Source: Halolamina litorea (GTDB lineage Archaea > Halobacteriota > Halobacteria > Halobacteriales > Haloferacaceae). Taken from it: a stretch of DNA of 64,000 bases. The DNA lies in assembly GCF_026616205.1 (NCBI RefSeq), contig NZ_JANHGR010000001.1, positions 992,001 through 1,056,000 of the forward strand. Direction: 5' to 3'. Every line of letters starts with the position of its first letter. The first letter of the stretch is position 1. The translations under genes were made by a program, and so were the position numbers. A model generated the notes under the pieces. That model had not been told where the DNA came from. It saw nothing but the letters and a program-made list of their open reading frames with translations, and searched no databases. Positions 56,736 to 64,000 of the stretch are shown piece after piece.

Positions 56736-58492
56736 TGGCTACTGAACACGGCGGCGACAGCGGCTTCGGTACCGAACAGGCCTACGTCGAGAGCGCCGAC
56801 GGCACGCGCCGACGGCTCGCGTTCGTCGACCAGTACCCCGCGGCGGCCCGGACCGCCCGGATCTGCCTGTGGATCGCGTTCGCGGCGTTCGGCGTCGGCG
56901 CGCTCTTCGGACTGATCCAGGCGCTCCACCGGACGAACACGCTGCGGATCATCCCCTCCGCGGACTACTACACCATCCTGACGGGCCACGGCGTCTTGCT
57001 CGCGCTGGTGTTCACCACGTTCGGCATCGCGGGGCTGTTCCACTGGGCCAACACCCGGAGTTTGGGGGTGGCACCGACGAGCAAGCGCCTCACCCAGGGC
57101 TGGCTCTGGACGATGTCGATCGGTACTGCGCTGGCGACGTTCACCATCCTCTCCGGGCTGTTCGACCAGATCCCGGCGAGTGCGGACGTGCTCTACACGT
57201 TCTACGCGCCGCTCGAGGCTCACCCGCTGTTCTACGTCGGCGCCGCGCTGCTCGTCGTCGGGTCGTGGGGTGCGGGCCTCGACTGGTTCCTCCAGTACCG
57301 CGAGTGGCGGCAGTCGAACCCGAACGAGCGCATCCCGCTGCAGTCGTTCATGGTCATGACGACCATGCTGATGTGGTACCTCTCCTCGGTCGGCGTCGCC
57401 ATCGAGGTGGTGGTGTTCCTCATCCCGTGGTCGCTCGGCCTGATCAGTCAGGTCGACCCGCTGCTGACACGGACGCTGTTCTGGTACTTCGGCCACCCGG
57501 TCGTGTACTTCTGGCTGCTGCCGGCGTACGTCGTCTGGTACACCGTGCTGCCGAAACTGGCCGGCGGTCGGCTGTTCAGCGACCCGCTCGCTCGGGTGAC
57601 GTTCGTGCTGTTCCTGCTGCTGTCGACGCCGGTCGGGTTCCACCACCAGTACACCGACCCCGGGATCGCCTCGGGCTACAAGCTGGTGGCGATGACCAAC
57701 ACGTTCTTCCTGCTGTTACCGTCGCTGCTCACCCTGTTCACCGTCGTCGCCAGCATGGAACACGGCGCGCGCCAGCAGGGGGCGACGGGCAGGCTGGCGT
57801 GGCTGAAAGACCTCCCGTGGGAGCGCCCGGCGTTCTCCGGCATCGCGCTCGCGGGGATCATGTTCGCCGCCGGGGGGTTCTCCGGGATGATCAACGCGGG
57901 GATGAACATCAACTACCTCATCCACAACACCATCTGGGTGCCCGGCCACTTCCACCTCACCGTCGGCACGGCGTACGCGCTGACGCTGATGGCCATCTCC
58001 TACTGGCTGGTCCCGCAGCTCACGGGGAAGCGCCTGCAGCTTCGGGGGATCGCGGCGGTCCAGCCGTTCGTCTGGTTCGTCGGGATGGTGCTGATGTCGA
58101 ACGCGATGCACCGCGGCGGCCTCGCGGGCATCCCCCGGCGCACCGCCGAGCCCCAGTACGATCAGGTCAGCTTCGACGCCGTCGTCGGCACGGTCGGCGA
58201 GATGCGGATCCAGATCGCCATCGGCGGCACCCTCCTGTTCATCGGGGCGGTCATGTTCCTCGCGGTGATGGCCGGGACGTGGCTGCTCGGGAAGCCCAAC
58301 AGTCAGCTCCGGGTCAACGGTGCGATTCCCGAGCCGCTGTCGGGCCCCGAGGAGTCGCCGCGGGTGCTCGACAACCTCAAACTCTGGACCGCGATCGCGA
58401 TCGCGCTGGTGCTGCTGGCCTACGGCGTCCCGCTCTACGATATGCTCGCCGACGGCCTACTCTCGCCGGGGAGCCCGGTGTTCCCGGTCTAA
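56735..58492 (+). CDS. Cytochrome c oxidase subunit I, ba3 type
   Basis: Heme-copper oxidase catalytic subunit, 585 residues, about thirteen helices; reduces oxygen to water and pumps protons. Ligand-bearing motifs: TGHGVLLALVFTTFGIAG (low-spin heme His), FGHPVVYFWLLPAYV (CuB His and cross-linked Tyr region), GFHHQYTDPG (CuB His pair), GHFHLTVGTAYAL (heme a3 and low-spin heme His). The overall pattern, with a short helix-1 region and lack of the D-channel NxxxxxN motif, fits family B (ba3). Forms one operon with the genes on either side. Confidence 0.95.
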   Translation: MATEHGGDSGFGTEQAYVESADGTRRRLAFVDQYPAAARTARICLWIAFAAFGVGALFGLIQALHRTNTLRIIPSADYYTILTGHGVLLALVFTTFGIAGLFHWANTRSLGVAPTSKRLTQGWLWTMSIGTALATFTILSGLFDQIPASADVLYTFYAPLEAHPLFYVGAALLVVGSWGAGLDWFLQYREWRQSNPNERIPLQSFMVMTTMLMWYLSSVGVAIEVVVFLIPWSLGLISQVDPLLTRTLFWYFGHPVVYFWLLPAYVVWYTVLPKLAGGRLFSDPLARVTFVLFLLLSTPVGFHHQYTDPGIASGYKLVAMTNTFFLLLPSLLTLFTVVASMEHGARQQGATGRLAWLKDLPWERPAFSGIALAGIMFAAGGFSGMINAGMNINYLIHNTIWVPGHFHLTVGTAYALTLMAISYWLVPQLTGKRLQLRGIAAVQPFVWFVGMVLMSNAMHRGGLAGIPRRTAEPQYDQVSFDAVVGTVGEMRIQIAIGGTLLFIGAVMFLAVMAGTWLLGKPNSQLRVNGAIPEPLSGPEESPRVLDNLKLWTAIAIALVLLAYGVPLYDMLADGLLSPGSPVFPV

Positions 58493-58504
58493 CACGCTAC
58501 CCAC

Positions 58505-59089
58505 ATGCCCGACTCACCGACGGAGACCGACAGACCGGAGCCGCCGAGCGAGGACGAGGAGATCGATCGCCGGCGGCTGATCCGGTGGATCGCCGTGCTC
58601 GCGTTCGGCGTCCCGATCGTCGTCGAGCTACTGACGTTCGGCGGGCTACTCAGCAGCGAACTGCTTCCCGGCGGCGAGGACGACGACGCGGCCGGCGACA
58701 CCGACACCGCGACGGCGACGGACCGCCCCGACGCGGTCGGCGTCGGCGACGAACTCCTGCCCGACACGGCAGCGGCCGAGACCATCGAGACCTCGGAACT
58801 GCAACAGCGCGAGGGCGGCCGGACCTACGTCCTCCGCGTCGCCGTGCAGAACGGCACGGACTCGCCCGTCGAACTCCGGACGCGCCGCCTCCGTCTGCGT
58901 GACGGCGACACGGTCGACGGCGTGTCGAGCACGGGTTCGATCGAACCCGGCACTTCACGGAGCGTGACGGCCGCGTGGGCGGTCTCGGACGAGGCGACTC
59001 CCGACGCCGTCGAAGTCGTCGCGACGCGGGACGGCGAGACGGTCGCCGACCGGTTCGTCCCCGTCGAGCGGCCGCCGATCGTCGGCTGA
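58505..59089 (+). CDS. Membrane-anchored extracytoplasmic protein of oxidase operon
   Basis: Protein of 194 residues: a charged cytoplasmic head (about 1-26), one helix (about 28-48, WIAVLAFGVPIVVELLTFGGLL), an acidic Asp/Thr linker and a C-terminal beta-rich domain (VLRVAVQNGTDSPVELRTRRLRLRDGD) outside. It starts 12 bases after subunit I in the same operon. No copper ligand set is obvious. Small extra subunits of haloarchaeal ba3 oxidases exist, so an accessory subunit or assembly factor is likely; I do not recognise the family. Confidence 0.7.
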   Translation: MPDSPTETDRPEPPSEDEEIDRRRLIRWIAVLAFGVPIVVELLTFGGLLSSELLPGGEDDDAAGDTDTATATDRPDAVGVGDELLPDTAAAETIETSELQQREGGRTYVLRVAVQNGTDSPVELRTRRLRLRDGDTVDGVSSTGSIEPGTSRSVTAAWAVSDEATPDAVEVVATRDGETVADRFVPVERPPIVG

Positions 59090-59090
59090 T

Positions 59091-59127
59091 CGCTGGGCGG
59101 TCCGGGCGCGCGCTGGGCGGTCCGGGC
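59091..59127. repeat. Short tandem repeat after the oxidase operon
   Basis: CGCTGGGCGGTCCGGGC occurs at 59091-59107 and again at 59111-59127, a 20-base period directly after the last oxidase-operon stop. No function is apparent; it could form part of the termination region. Confidence 0.6.
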
Positions 59128-59202
59128 ACGACACCACCCGCACGCGCCGGAACGTGTCACCCGCGGTCCCTTTATGCGGTCGGCAACCGAACCTGCCGAG
59201 CG

Positions 59203-60429
59203 ATGGCCGAACTCGAACGGGAGTTAGGACTGTTCGGTGCCACGGTGTACGGCGTCGGCCTCATCCTCGGCGCCGGAATCTACGCGATCCTCGGGGAGGC
59301 CGCCGGACAGGCCGGTCCCTCGGTCGTGCTCTCGTTCGTACTGGCGGCGATCATCGCCAGCCTGACCGGCCTGAGCTACGCCGAACTCGCCTCGCTCTAC
59401 CCCAAAGGCGAGGGCGACTACATCTACGTCCGGGCGGCCTTCGGCAGCAAGCGCCTCTCGGAGCTAACCGCGCTGCTCCGGGTGCTCGTCGGCGTCGTCT
59501 CGGCGGCCGCCGTCGCCCTGGCGTTCGCCGGCTACCTCTCCTCGTTCGTCCCGACGCTCCCGACGACCCTCGTGGCGATCGGACTCGTCGCCGCGACGGC
59601 CGCGGTGAACTTCTGGGGGATCGACACCTCCGCGCGGCTGAACGTGCTGTTCACGGCGGTCGAGGTGGTCGGCCTCCTCGTCATCGTCGCCGTCGGGTTC
59701 GGCGAGTGGGGCACCGTCGACCCGCTCGACGCCCCCCACGGCGGCGTCGGCACCGTGCAGGCGGCGTTCCTGGTCTTCTTCGCCTACGTCGGCTTCGGGT
59801 CGCTCGTGAACATCGCCGAGGAGACGCGGGACGCGACCACGCGGATCCCCCAAGCGATCCTGCTCTCGATCGGGATCACGACCGTCCTCTACGTCGCCGT
59901 CGCGCTGTCGGCCGTCGGCGTCGTGGACCCGGAGACCCTCGGTGCCTCGGCCTCGCCGCTGGCGCTCGTCGCCGAGCAGGGCTGGGGTGCCGCCGCCGGC
60001 GTCGCCCTGGCGGTCATCGCGCTGTTCTCGACGACGAACACGGTGTTGATCCTCCAGATATCCACCTCGCGGATGCTCTACGGCGTCTCGAAGGCGGAGT
60101 ACAACTCGTTCCCCACGGTGTTCTCGCAGGTCCACCCCGAACGGCGGACGCCCCACTACGCCGTCGTCCTCGTCGGCGCCATCACGGCCGGCGTCTCGCT
60201 GCTCGGCGACGTGGGGACCGTCGCGGGGCTGGCGAACCTGCTCCTGCTGGTGGTGTTCGTCCTGATCAACGCCGCGCTGTTGGCGCTTCGCTACCGGGAA
60301 CCCGACCGCGAGCGGGGGTTCAGAGCGCCGGGGAACGTCGGCCGGTTCTCGCTGACCGCCGCCGCCGGCGTGGTGACGAGTCTCGGCTTCGCCGCGTTCT
60401 ACCTCGGTGAGGCGGTCGGGCTCCTCTGA
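59203..60429 (+). CDS. APC-family amino acid permease
   Basis: Amino acid-polyamine-organocation transporter of 408 residues with eleven or twelve helices. The first-helix motif GATVYGVGLILGAGIYAILG and SFVLAAIIASLTGLSYAELASLYPKGEGDYIYV are characteristic, as is VGFGSLVNIAEETRDATTRIPQAI in the middle. Substrate undetermined. Start at 59203 (MAELERELGL); a TATA-like CCTTTATGCG (59168-59177) sits about 30 bases ahead, so the gene has its own promoter apart from the oxidase operon. Confidence 0.9.
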   Translation: MAELERELGLFGATVYGVGLILGAGIYAILGEAAGQAGPSVVLSFVLAAIIASLTGLSYAELASLYPKGEGDYIYVRAAFGSKRLSELTALLRVLVGVVSAAAVALAFAGYLSSFVPTLPTTLVAIGLVAATAAVNFWGIDTSARLNVLFTAVEVVGLLVIVAVGFGEWGTVDPLDAPHGGVGTVQAAFLVFFAYVGFGSLVNIAEETRDATTRIPQAILLSIGITTVLYVAVALSAVGVVDPETLGASASPLALVAEQGWGAAAGVALAVIALFSTTNTVLILQISTSRMLYGVSKAEYNSFPTVFSQVHPERRTPHYAVVLVGAITAGVSLLGDVGTVAGLANLLLLVVFVLINAALLALRYREPDRERGFRAPGNVGRFSLTAAAGVVTSLGFAAFYLGEAVGLL

Positions 60430-60448
60430 GGGAACCCTCCCGCGCCGA

Positions 60449-61456
60449 TCAGGCGAACTCGAGCAGATTGACGAAGAACACCACGTAGAGGACGAGCAGC
60501 ACGCCCCCCTCCCAGCGGGTGATCTCGCGGTCCTGCGTGATGAAGTAGTAGAGCAGCGTCGCCAGCACCATCACCGGGATGGCGAACGTCCGGACGTTGG
60601 TCGGAATCACGAGCGGCGTGAGCAGGCTGGGAAGCCCGATCACCGCGAGGCCGTTGAACACGTTCGAGCCGAGGACGTTCCCGACGGCGATTTCGGGTTC
60701 CCCGCTCCGGACCGCGGCGACGCTGACGGCGATTTCGGGCACCGAGGTGCCGACGCCGACGGCGGTGATCGCGACGATCTCGGTGCCGATGCCGAAGCTT
60801 GCGGCCAGCCCGATGATCGACCGGACGAGGCCGTCCGCCGAGAGGAAGACGAACACCAGACTGAGTAGGAGCAGGACGTAGGTCCGCGGGCCAGCACGGG
60901 TGCCGGAGGCCGCCTCCTCGATCTCGGTTGGTGGTGCCTCGTCGGCGTCGAGGCTCTCGCCGGTGTGTTCCTCGACGAGTTCCTCGACCGTGTCGTCGAG
61001 GCGCGCCGGGCGCGATAGTGTCGAGTGGATGTAGACCGCCAGCAGCGCAAGGCCGAGTAGCCCCTCGTACCAGACGAACGGCGAGTCCCAGACGGCGATC
61101 AGGACGAACACTGTCGAGGCGACCAGTATCGGGAGATCGACCCGGACGAGTTCGCGCTCGATCCAGATGCGCTCGCCGACGACGGCGGCGATCCCGAGGA
61201 CGATGAAGATGTTGGCGACGTTGGAGCCGACGGCGTTGCCGACGACGATGGCCGGCGCGCCCCGGACGACCGCGATCACGGAGGAGACGAGTTCGGGGAG
61301 GGAGGTCCCGCCGGCGACGACGGTGGCGCCGATGATGAACGGCGAGACCCCGAAGGAGAGGCCGATCTGTGCGGTGGCGGCGGTGAACGTGTCCGACGCC
61401 TTCAGCAACACCAGGAGGGCGACGACGAACACCAGCGCGTCGACGAGGACCGGCAT
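60449..61456 (-). CDS. Sodium/calcium exchanger family (CaCA) antiporter
   Basis: Membrane antiporter of 335 residues built of two inverted halves. The alpha-repeats are VVAGGTSLPELVSSVIAVVRG with AVGSNVANI, and VGVGTSVPEIAVSVAAVRSG with VLGSNVFN; the glutamates in SLPE and SVPE are the cation-binding residues. A cytoplasmic acidic loop (about 150-190) separates the halves. Probably exchanges Ca for Na or H. Its stop lies 20 bases from the convergent permease stop. Confidence 0.93.
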   Translation of the reverse strand: MPVLVDALVFVVALLVLLKASDTFTAATAQIGLSFGVSPFIIGATVVAGGTSLPELVSSVIAVVRGAPAIVVGNAVGSNVANIFIVLGIAAVVGERIWIERELVRVDLPILVASTVFVLIAVWDSPFVWYEGLLGLALLAVYIHSTLSRPARLDDTVEELVEEHTGESLDADEAPPTEIEEAASGTRAGPRTYVLLLLSLVFVFLSADGLVRSIIGLAASFGIGTEIVAITAVGVGTSVPEIAVSVAAVRSGEPEIAVGNVLGSNVFNGLAVIGLPSLLTPLVIPTNVRTFAIPVMVLATLLYYFITQDREITRWEGGVLLVLYVVFFVNLLEFA

Positions 61457-61545
61457 CGTGTCAAGATACAGTAGAACCGAGTAAAGAGCTACCGGTGGTG
61501 ACGCCCTCGGCGGGACGGCCGACCCACCGAGGAAGGGGTGGGGAG

Positions 61546-62568
61546 TTACCCCCCGCGCCGGAGCACCAGTGCAGCCGTGAGCAGCGCGAGGAGGGCGACG
61601 AAGACGCCGAAGCCGGGTGTGCTGGCGGTCGTCTCCAGCCGGTCCACCGCCTCGGTCGCCGTCTCCGGAGTCGCCGTCGAAGCGGCGCTACTCCGCGTCG
61701 CCGTTTCGGTCGTCGCTGTCTGGCTCGCTGTCGACGCGGCGCTGGTGGCAGTCGCCGCTTCCGTCGAGGCTGCTGGCGTGGGAGTCGAAGCCGTCCGGGT
61801 CGGCGTCGCCGACGACTCGCCGGTCGGCGTCGTCTCGGGGTCGTCCACCGCGGTAGTCTCGGTGGGCTCTACGTCCCCGTCGGCGGCGCCGCCGTCTCGG
61901 TTTTCGCTGGAGTCACCGTCACCGGCCGCCGGTGAACTGCCGGTGCCGTCGTCGCCGTCGTCACCGCCAGCGCCGTCGTCACCGCCAGCGCCATCGTCAC
62001 CGCCAGCGCCGTCGTCACCGCCAGCGCCGTCGTCACCGCCGCTGTCGCCACTCTCGTCCCCGTCGTTCCCAACGACGGTTAGCTCGGTCCCCCGAGCGTC
62101 CGTCGTGTAGCTGTGCCCCTGCTCGTCGCCGAGCGCGGTCACGGTCAGGTCGAGGTCGGTCGATCCGGCCTCGGCGCCGCGGAGCGTGACCGTCGCGATG
62201 GATACGCTGCCACTGTCCTCGGTGTCGGCCAGCGCTGCGACTGCCGTCACCGACGAGCCGTCGGGCGCGACGGCCACGCGGGAGGTCTCGTCGGCCGGAT
62301 CACCGTGGAGTTCGACGCCGACGATCTCCGCCGTCGCCGCGTCCGCCACGGCGACGGTGACGTTGTAGGCACCGACGCCGCCCTCGCTGGTCCCGACGAC
62401 GATGTCGACCGTCGTCGTCTCCGAGACGGTGACCTGCTCTGCGGTGGCCAATCGAACGGTCGTCTCCCCTGCCCCGGCTGCAGTCGTCACTGTCGCCAGG
62501 ACCAGCAGGACGGCGACGAGTGTGAACCCCATCGACGCGAGCGTGCTCCGAACTGTCTCTCGTTTCAT
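61546..62568 (-). CDS. Secreted cohesin-like domain protein with PGF-CTERM anchor
   Basis: Surface protein of 340 residues: Sec signal (about 1-33), one cohesin-like beta-sandwich (about 34-167, with GGVGAYNVTVAVAD and GSVSIATVTLRG), a GGDDGA repeat (about 178-206), a Thr/Ala/Ser-rich stalk (about 235-315) and a C-terminal STPGFG signal followed by a hydrophobic helix and RRGG. The PGF-CTERM marks it as an archaeosortase A substrate, so the cohesin-like domain would be displayed on the envelope. It follows the dockerin-bearing gene by 58 bases on the same strand and may bind it. Confidence 0.85.
   Translation of the reverse strand: MKRETVRSTLASMGFTLVAVLLVLATVTTAAGAGETTVRLATAEQVTVSETTTVDIVVGTSEGGVGAYNVTVAVADAATAEIVGVELHGDPADETSRVAVAPDGSSVTAVAALADTEDSGSVSIATVTLRGAEAGSTDLDLTVTALGDEQGHSYTTDARGTELTVVGNDGDESGDSGGDDGAGGDDGAGGDDGAGGDDGAGGDDGDDGTGSSPAAGDGDSSENRDGGAADGDVEPTETTAVDDPETTPTGESSATPTRTASTPTPAASTEAATATSAASTASQTATTETATRSSAASTATPETATEAVDRLETTASTPGFGVFVALLALLTAALVLRRGG
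61955..62040 (-). repeat. 18-base tandem repeat coding Gly-Gly-Asp-Asp-Gly-Ala
   Basis: The plus strand shows four to five copies of TCGTCACCGCCAGCGCCG (18 bases), with one variant CGCCATCG. On the coding strand this is the GGDDGA linker repeat of the PGF-CTERM protein. Copy number is likely to vary between strains. Confidence 0.85.
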
Positions 62569-62626
62569 GTATCGTGGTATGGTTTTCGAGGGATGGTTTG
62601 TCGAATCGAAAAACGGGTTGGGCGGC

Positions 62627-64000
62627 TTAGCTGGCCGAGACCAACTCGTAGAACAGCGCTTGCACGTCGACGATGTCGACCGTGCCGTCGTCGTTGAAGT
62701 CGAACTTCTCGACGTTGTTCTCCACGGCGTCGTCGTCGAGGTTCGCGAACAGCGCCTGTACGTCGACGATGTCGAGCGTGCCGTCGCCGTTGATGTCCTC
62801 GTACTGGCCGTCGCCGTCGGTGTCGGTCACCGGGTTCGCGAAGTCGCCGACCGTCACCTCGGTGACGGTGAGCGAGGCGCCGTTGGTGCCAGTGATGCCG
62901 TAGTTGTTGCCGTCCTCGTCGCCAAGGGCGCTGGCGGCGACGGAGAGGTCGGTCGACCCGGCGTTCTCGGCCTCCACCGTGATGGTCGCGATGACCACGC
63001 TCCCGGTGTCGGCCGTGTCCATCAGCGCGGCGTCGATGGTCACCGAGGAGCCGTCCGCGGCGATGTCGACGTTGGTCGTCTGTTCGGCCGGGTTCCCTTC
63101 GAGGTCGACGCCGGTGATGGCCGCCACGCTCGCGTCGTCCAGCGAGACCGTCGCGGTGTAGGCACCGACACCGCCGTCGGCGGTGTCGACGACCAGATCG
63201 TACGTGGTCGTGTCGTCGACCGATATCTCGTCGCTCGTCGGCGAGAGGCTCAGCGACGTGGACTTCTCGGTCACGGTGAGCGACGCGCCGCTCGTGTCGG
63301 TGACCGTGTAGCTGGCACCCTGCTCGTTCCCGAGCGCGTCGACGGTCGTCGAGAGGTCGGTCGACCCGGCGCTCACGCCCTGCACGGTGACGGTTGCGAC
63401 GGTGACGCTCCCGGTGTCGGAGGTGTTCATCAGCGCGGCGTCGATGCTCACCGAGGAGCCGTCCGCGGCGATGTCGATGTCCGTCGTCTGGCCGGCCGGG
63501 CTCCCCAGCAGGTCCACGTTCGTGATCGACCCGACGCTCGCGTCGTCGAGCGAGACCGTCGCCGAGTAGGCGCCGACGCCGCCGTCGGCGCTGTCGATCA
63601 CGAGGTCGAACGTCGTCGTGCCGCCGACGGACGTCTCACCGTCCACCGGGGAGAGGCTCACCGATGTCTCGAGCGCCGGCGGCTCCTCGGTATCGGTGTC
63701 CTGTACGGTGACGGTCGTCGTGTCGGTGCTGGTCGCGCCGTCGTCGTCCGTGACCGCGAGTTCGAAGGTGAGCGCGGTCTCCGCGTCCACGTCGGGCGCC
63801 GTGAACTCCGGTGTCGCCGACGAGGCGTCCGAGAGCGTCACGTCGGGGCCGCCGGTCTGGGTCCACGCGTAGCTCTCGATGGTGCCGTCGGCGTCCGAGG
63901 ACGCGTCCCCGGACAGCACCACGGTCGTCGACTCGTCGACGGTCTGGTCGGCGCCAGCGTCGGCGGTCGGCGCCACGTTCTCGGGCTCATCCGGGACGTT
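62627..64000 (-). CDS. Secreted PKD-cohesin-cohesin-dockerin protein (5' end beyond window)
   Basis: Partial gene: the frame is open to the window edge at 64000, so the N-terminus is missing. Visible domains in order: PKD (from APTADAGADQTVDESTTVVLSG, 63976 down to about 63700), cohesin-like A (about 63673-63266), cohesin-like B (about 63262-62855, 137-residue period) and a C-terminal dockerin (about 62827-62638) with the calcium-loop duplicates DINGDGTLDIVDVQALF and DFNDDGTVDIVDVQALF. Archaeal proteins with both module types suggest multi-protein assemblies on the surface. What the missing N-terminal part does (enzyme, binding module) cannot be seen. Confidence 0.85.
   Translation of the reverse strand, partial: NVPDEPENVAPTADAGADQTVDESTTVVLSGDASSDADGTIESYAWTQTGGPDVTLSDASSATPEFTAPDVDAETALTFELAVTDDDGATSTDTTTVTVQDTDTEEPPALETSVSLSPVDGETSVGGTTTFDLVIDSADGGVGAYSATVSLDDASVGSITNVDLLGSPAGQTTDIDIAADGSSVSIDAALMNTSDTGSVTVATVTVQGVSAGSTDLSTTVDALGNEQGASYTVTDTSGASLTVTEKSTSLSLSPTSDEISVDDTTTYDLVVDTADGGVGAYTATVSLDDASVAAITGVDLEGNPAEQTTNVDIAADGSSVTIDAALMDTADTGSVVIATITVEAENAGSTDLSVAASALGDEDGNNYGITGTNGASLTVTEVTVGDFANPVTDTDGDGQYEDINGDGTLDIVDVQALFANLDDDAVENNVEKFDFNDDGTVDIVDVQALFYELVSAS

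Noticed and set aside
61955-62040. 18-base tandem repeat considered as a CRISPR or replication iteron
   Set aside because: It is in frame and codes the GGDDGA linker of a secreted protein.
1-64000. Search for tRNA, rRNA, SRP RNA and RNase P RNA genes
   Set aside because: No T-arm GGTTCRAAT pattern with matching acceptor stem, and no rRNA or other stable RNA signature, was recognised by eye; small RNAs cannot be excluded.

Overview
The window is a stretch of a haloarchaeal chromosome (class Halobacteria; genus not assigned). The evidence is very GC-rich coding DNA, strongly acidic predicted proteins, halocyanin-type blue-copper proteins, archaeal information-processing genes (aCPSF1, dphB, DRG GTPase, archaeal ProS), TATA-type promoters very close to many start codons (leaderless style), a PGF-CTERM S-layer glycoprotein and its archaeosortase. 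No rRNA, tRNA or CRISPR array was recognised.

Layout. 0-9.4 kb: a Gdx/SugE exporter, proS, an orphan DNA methylase, a NUDIX hydrolase, the transcription-termination nuclease aCPSF1 followed by an odd hairpin and a duplicated copy of its own 3' end, endonuclease III, DUF371, a COG1340 coiled-coil protein and an SppA-type peptidase. 9.4-19 kb: DUF373 membrane protein, geranylgeranyl reductase, the korAB ferredoxin oxidoreductase, a flavin reductase, twin halocyanins and a glycosyltransferase. 19-25 kb: MTH865-like protein, M42 aminopeptidase, small zinc-ribbon and PPOX proteins, three regulators and a NuoCD fusion with no other complex I gene nearby. 25-34.7 kb: methylmalonyl-CoA mutase and acetyl-CoA synthetase, an iron-type two-gene operon behind a DtxR-like palindrome, an MFS carrier, a YeiH-type exporter with a coupled 39-residue membrane peptide, and an acetyltransferase.

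34.7-39.8 kb is a decay zone: two separate TnpB (IS200/IS605, IS1341-type) relics, two end hairpins resembling the omega-RNA region with no intact tnpB, several tiny membrane-protein genes and about 700 bases of lower-GC DNA without a convincing gene. 39.8-50.8 kb carries a double glyoxalase-fold protein, the S-layer glycoprotein gene with a long multi-promoter leader and a small upstream ORF, archaeosortase A (the enzyme expected to anchor that S-layer protein), dphB, a PrsW protease, a divergent pair of peptide-type ABC permeases lacking other subunits, and an internally repeated membrane protein.

50.7-59.1 kb is the most coherent system: a ba3-type (family B) terminal oxidase operon (double-halocyanin membrane protein, CuA subunit II, subunit I, anchored protein) diverging from a four-gene operon for copper supply (60-residue membrane protein, SafE/DsbD-like protein, CcoI/FixI-type copper ATPase, Cys-containing membrane protein). 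The short divergent region holds two clear inverted repeats built on GGTTCC/GGAACC. The window ends with an amino-acid permease, a cation exchanger and two secreted proteins: one with a cohesin-like domain and a PGF-CTERM anchor, and one (running off the right edge) with PKD, two cohesin-like domains and a dockerin. Together they look like a small cohesin-dockerin surface system that would use the archaeosortase encoded at 44 kb.
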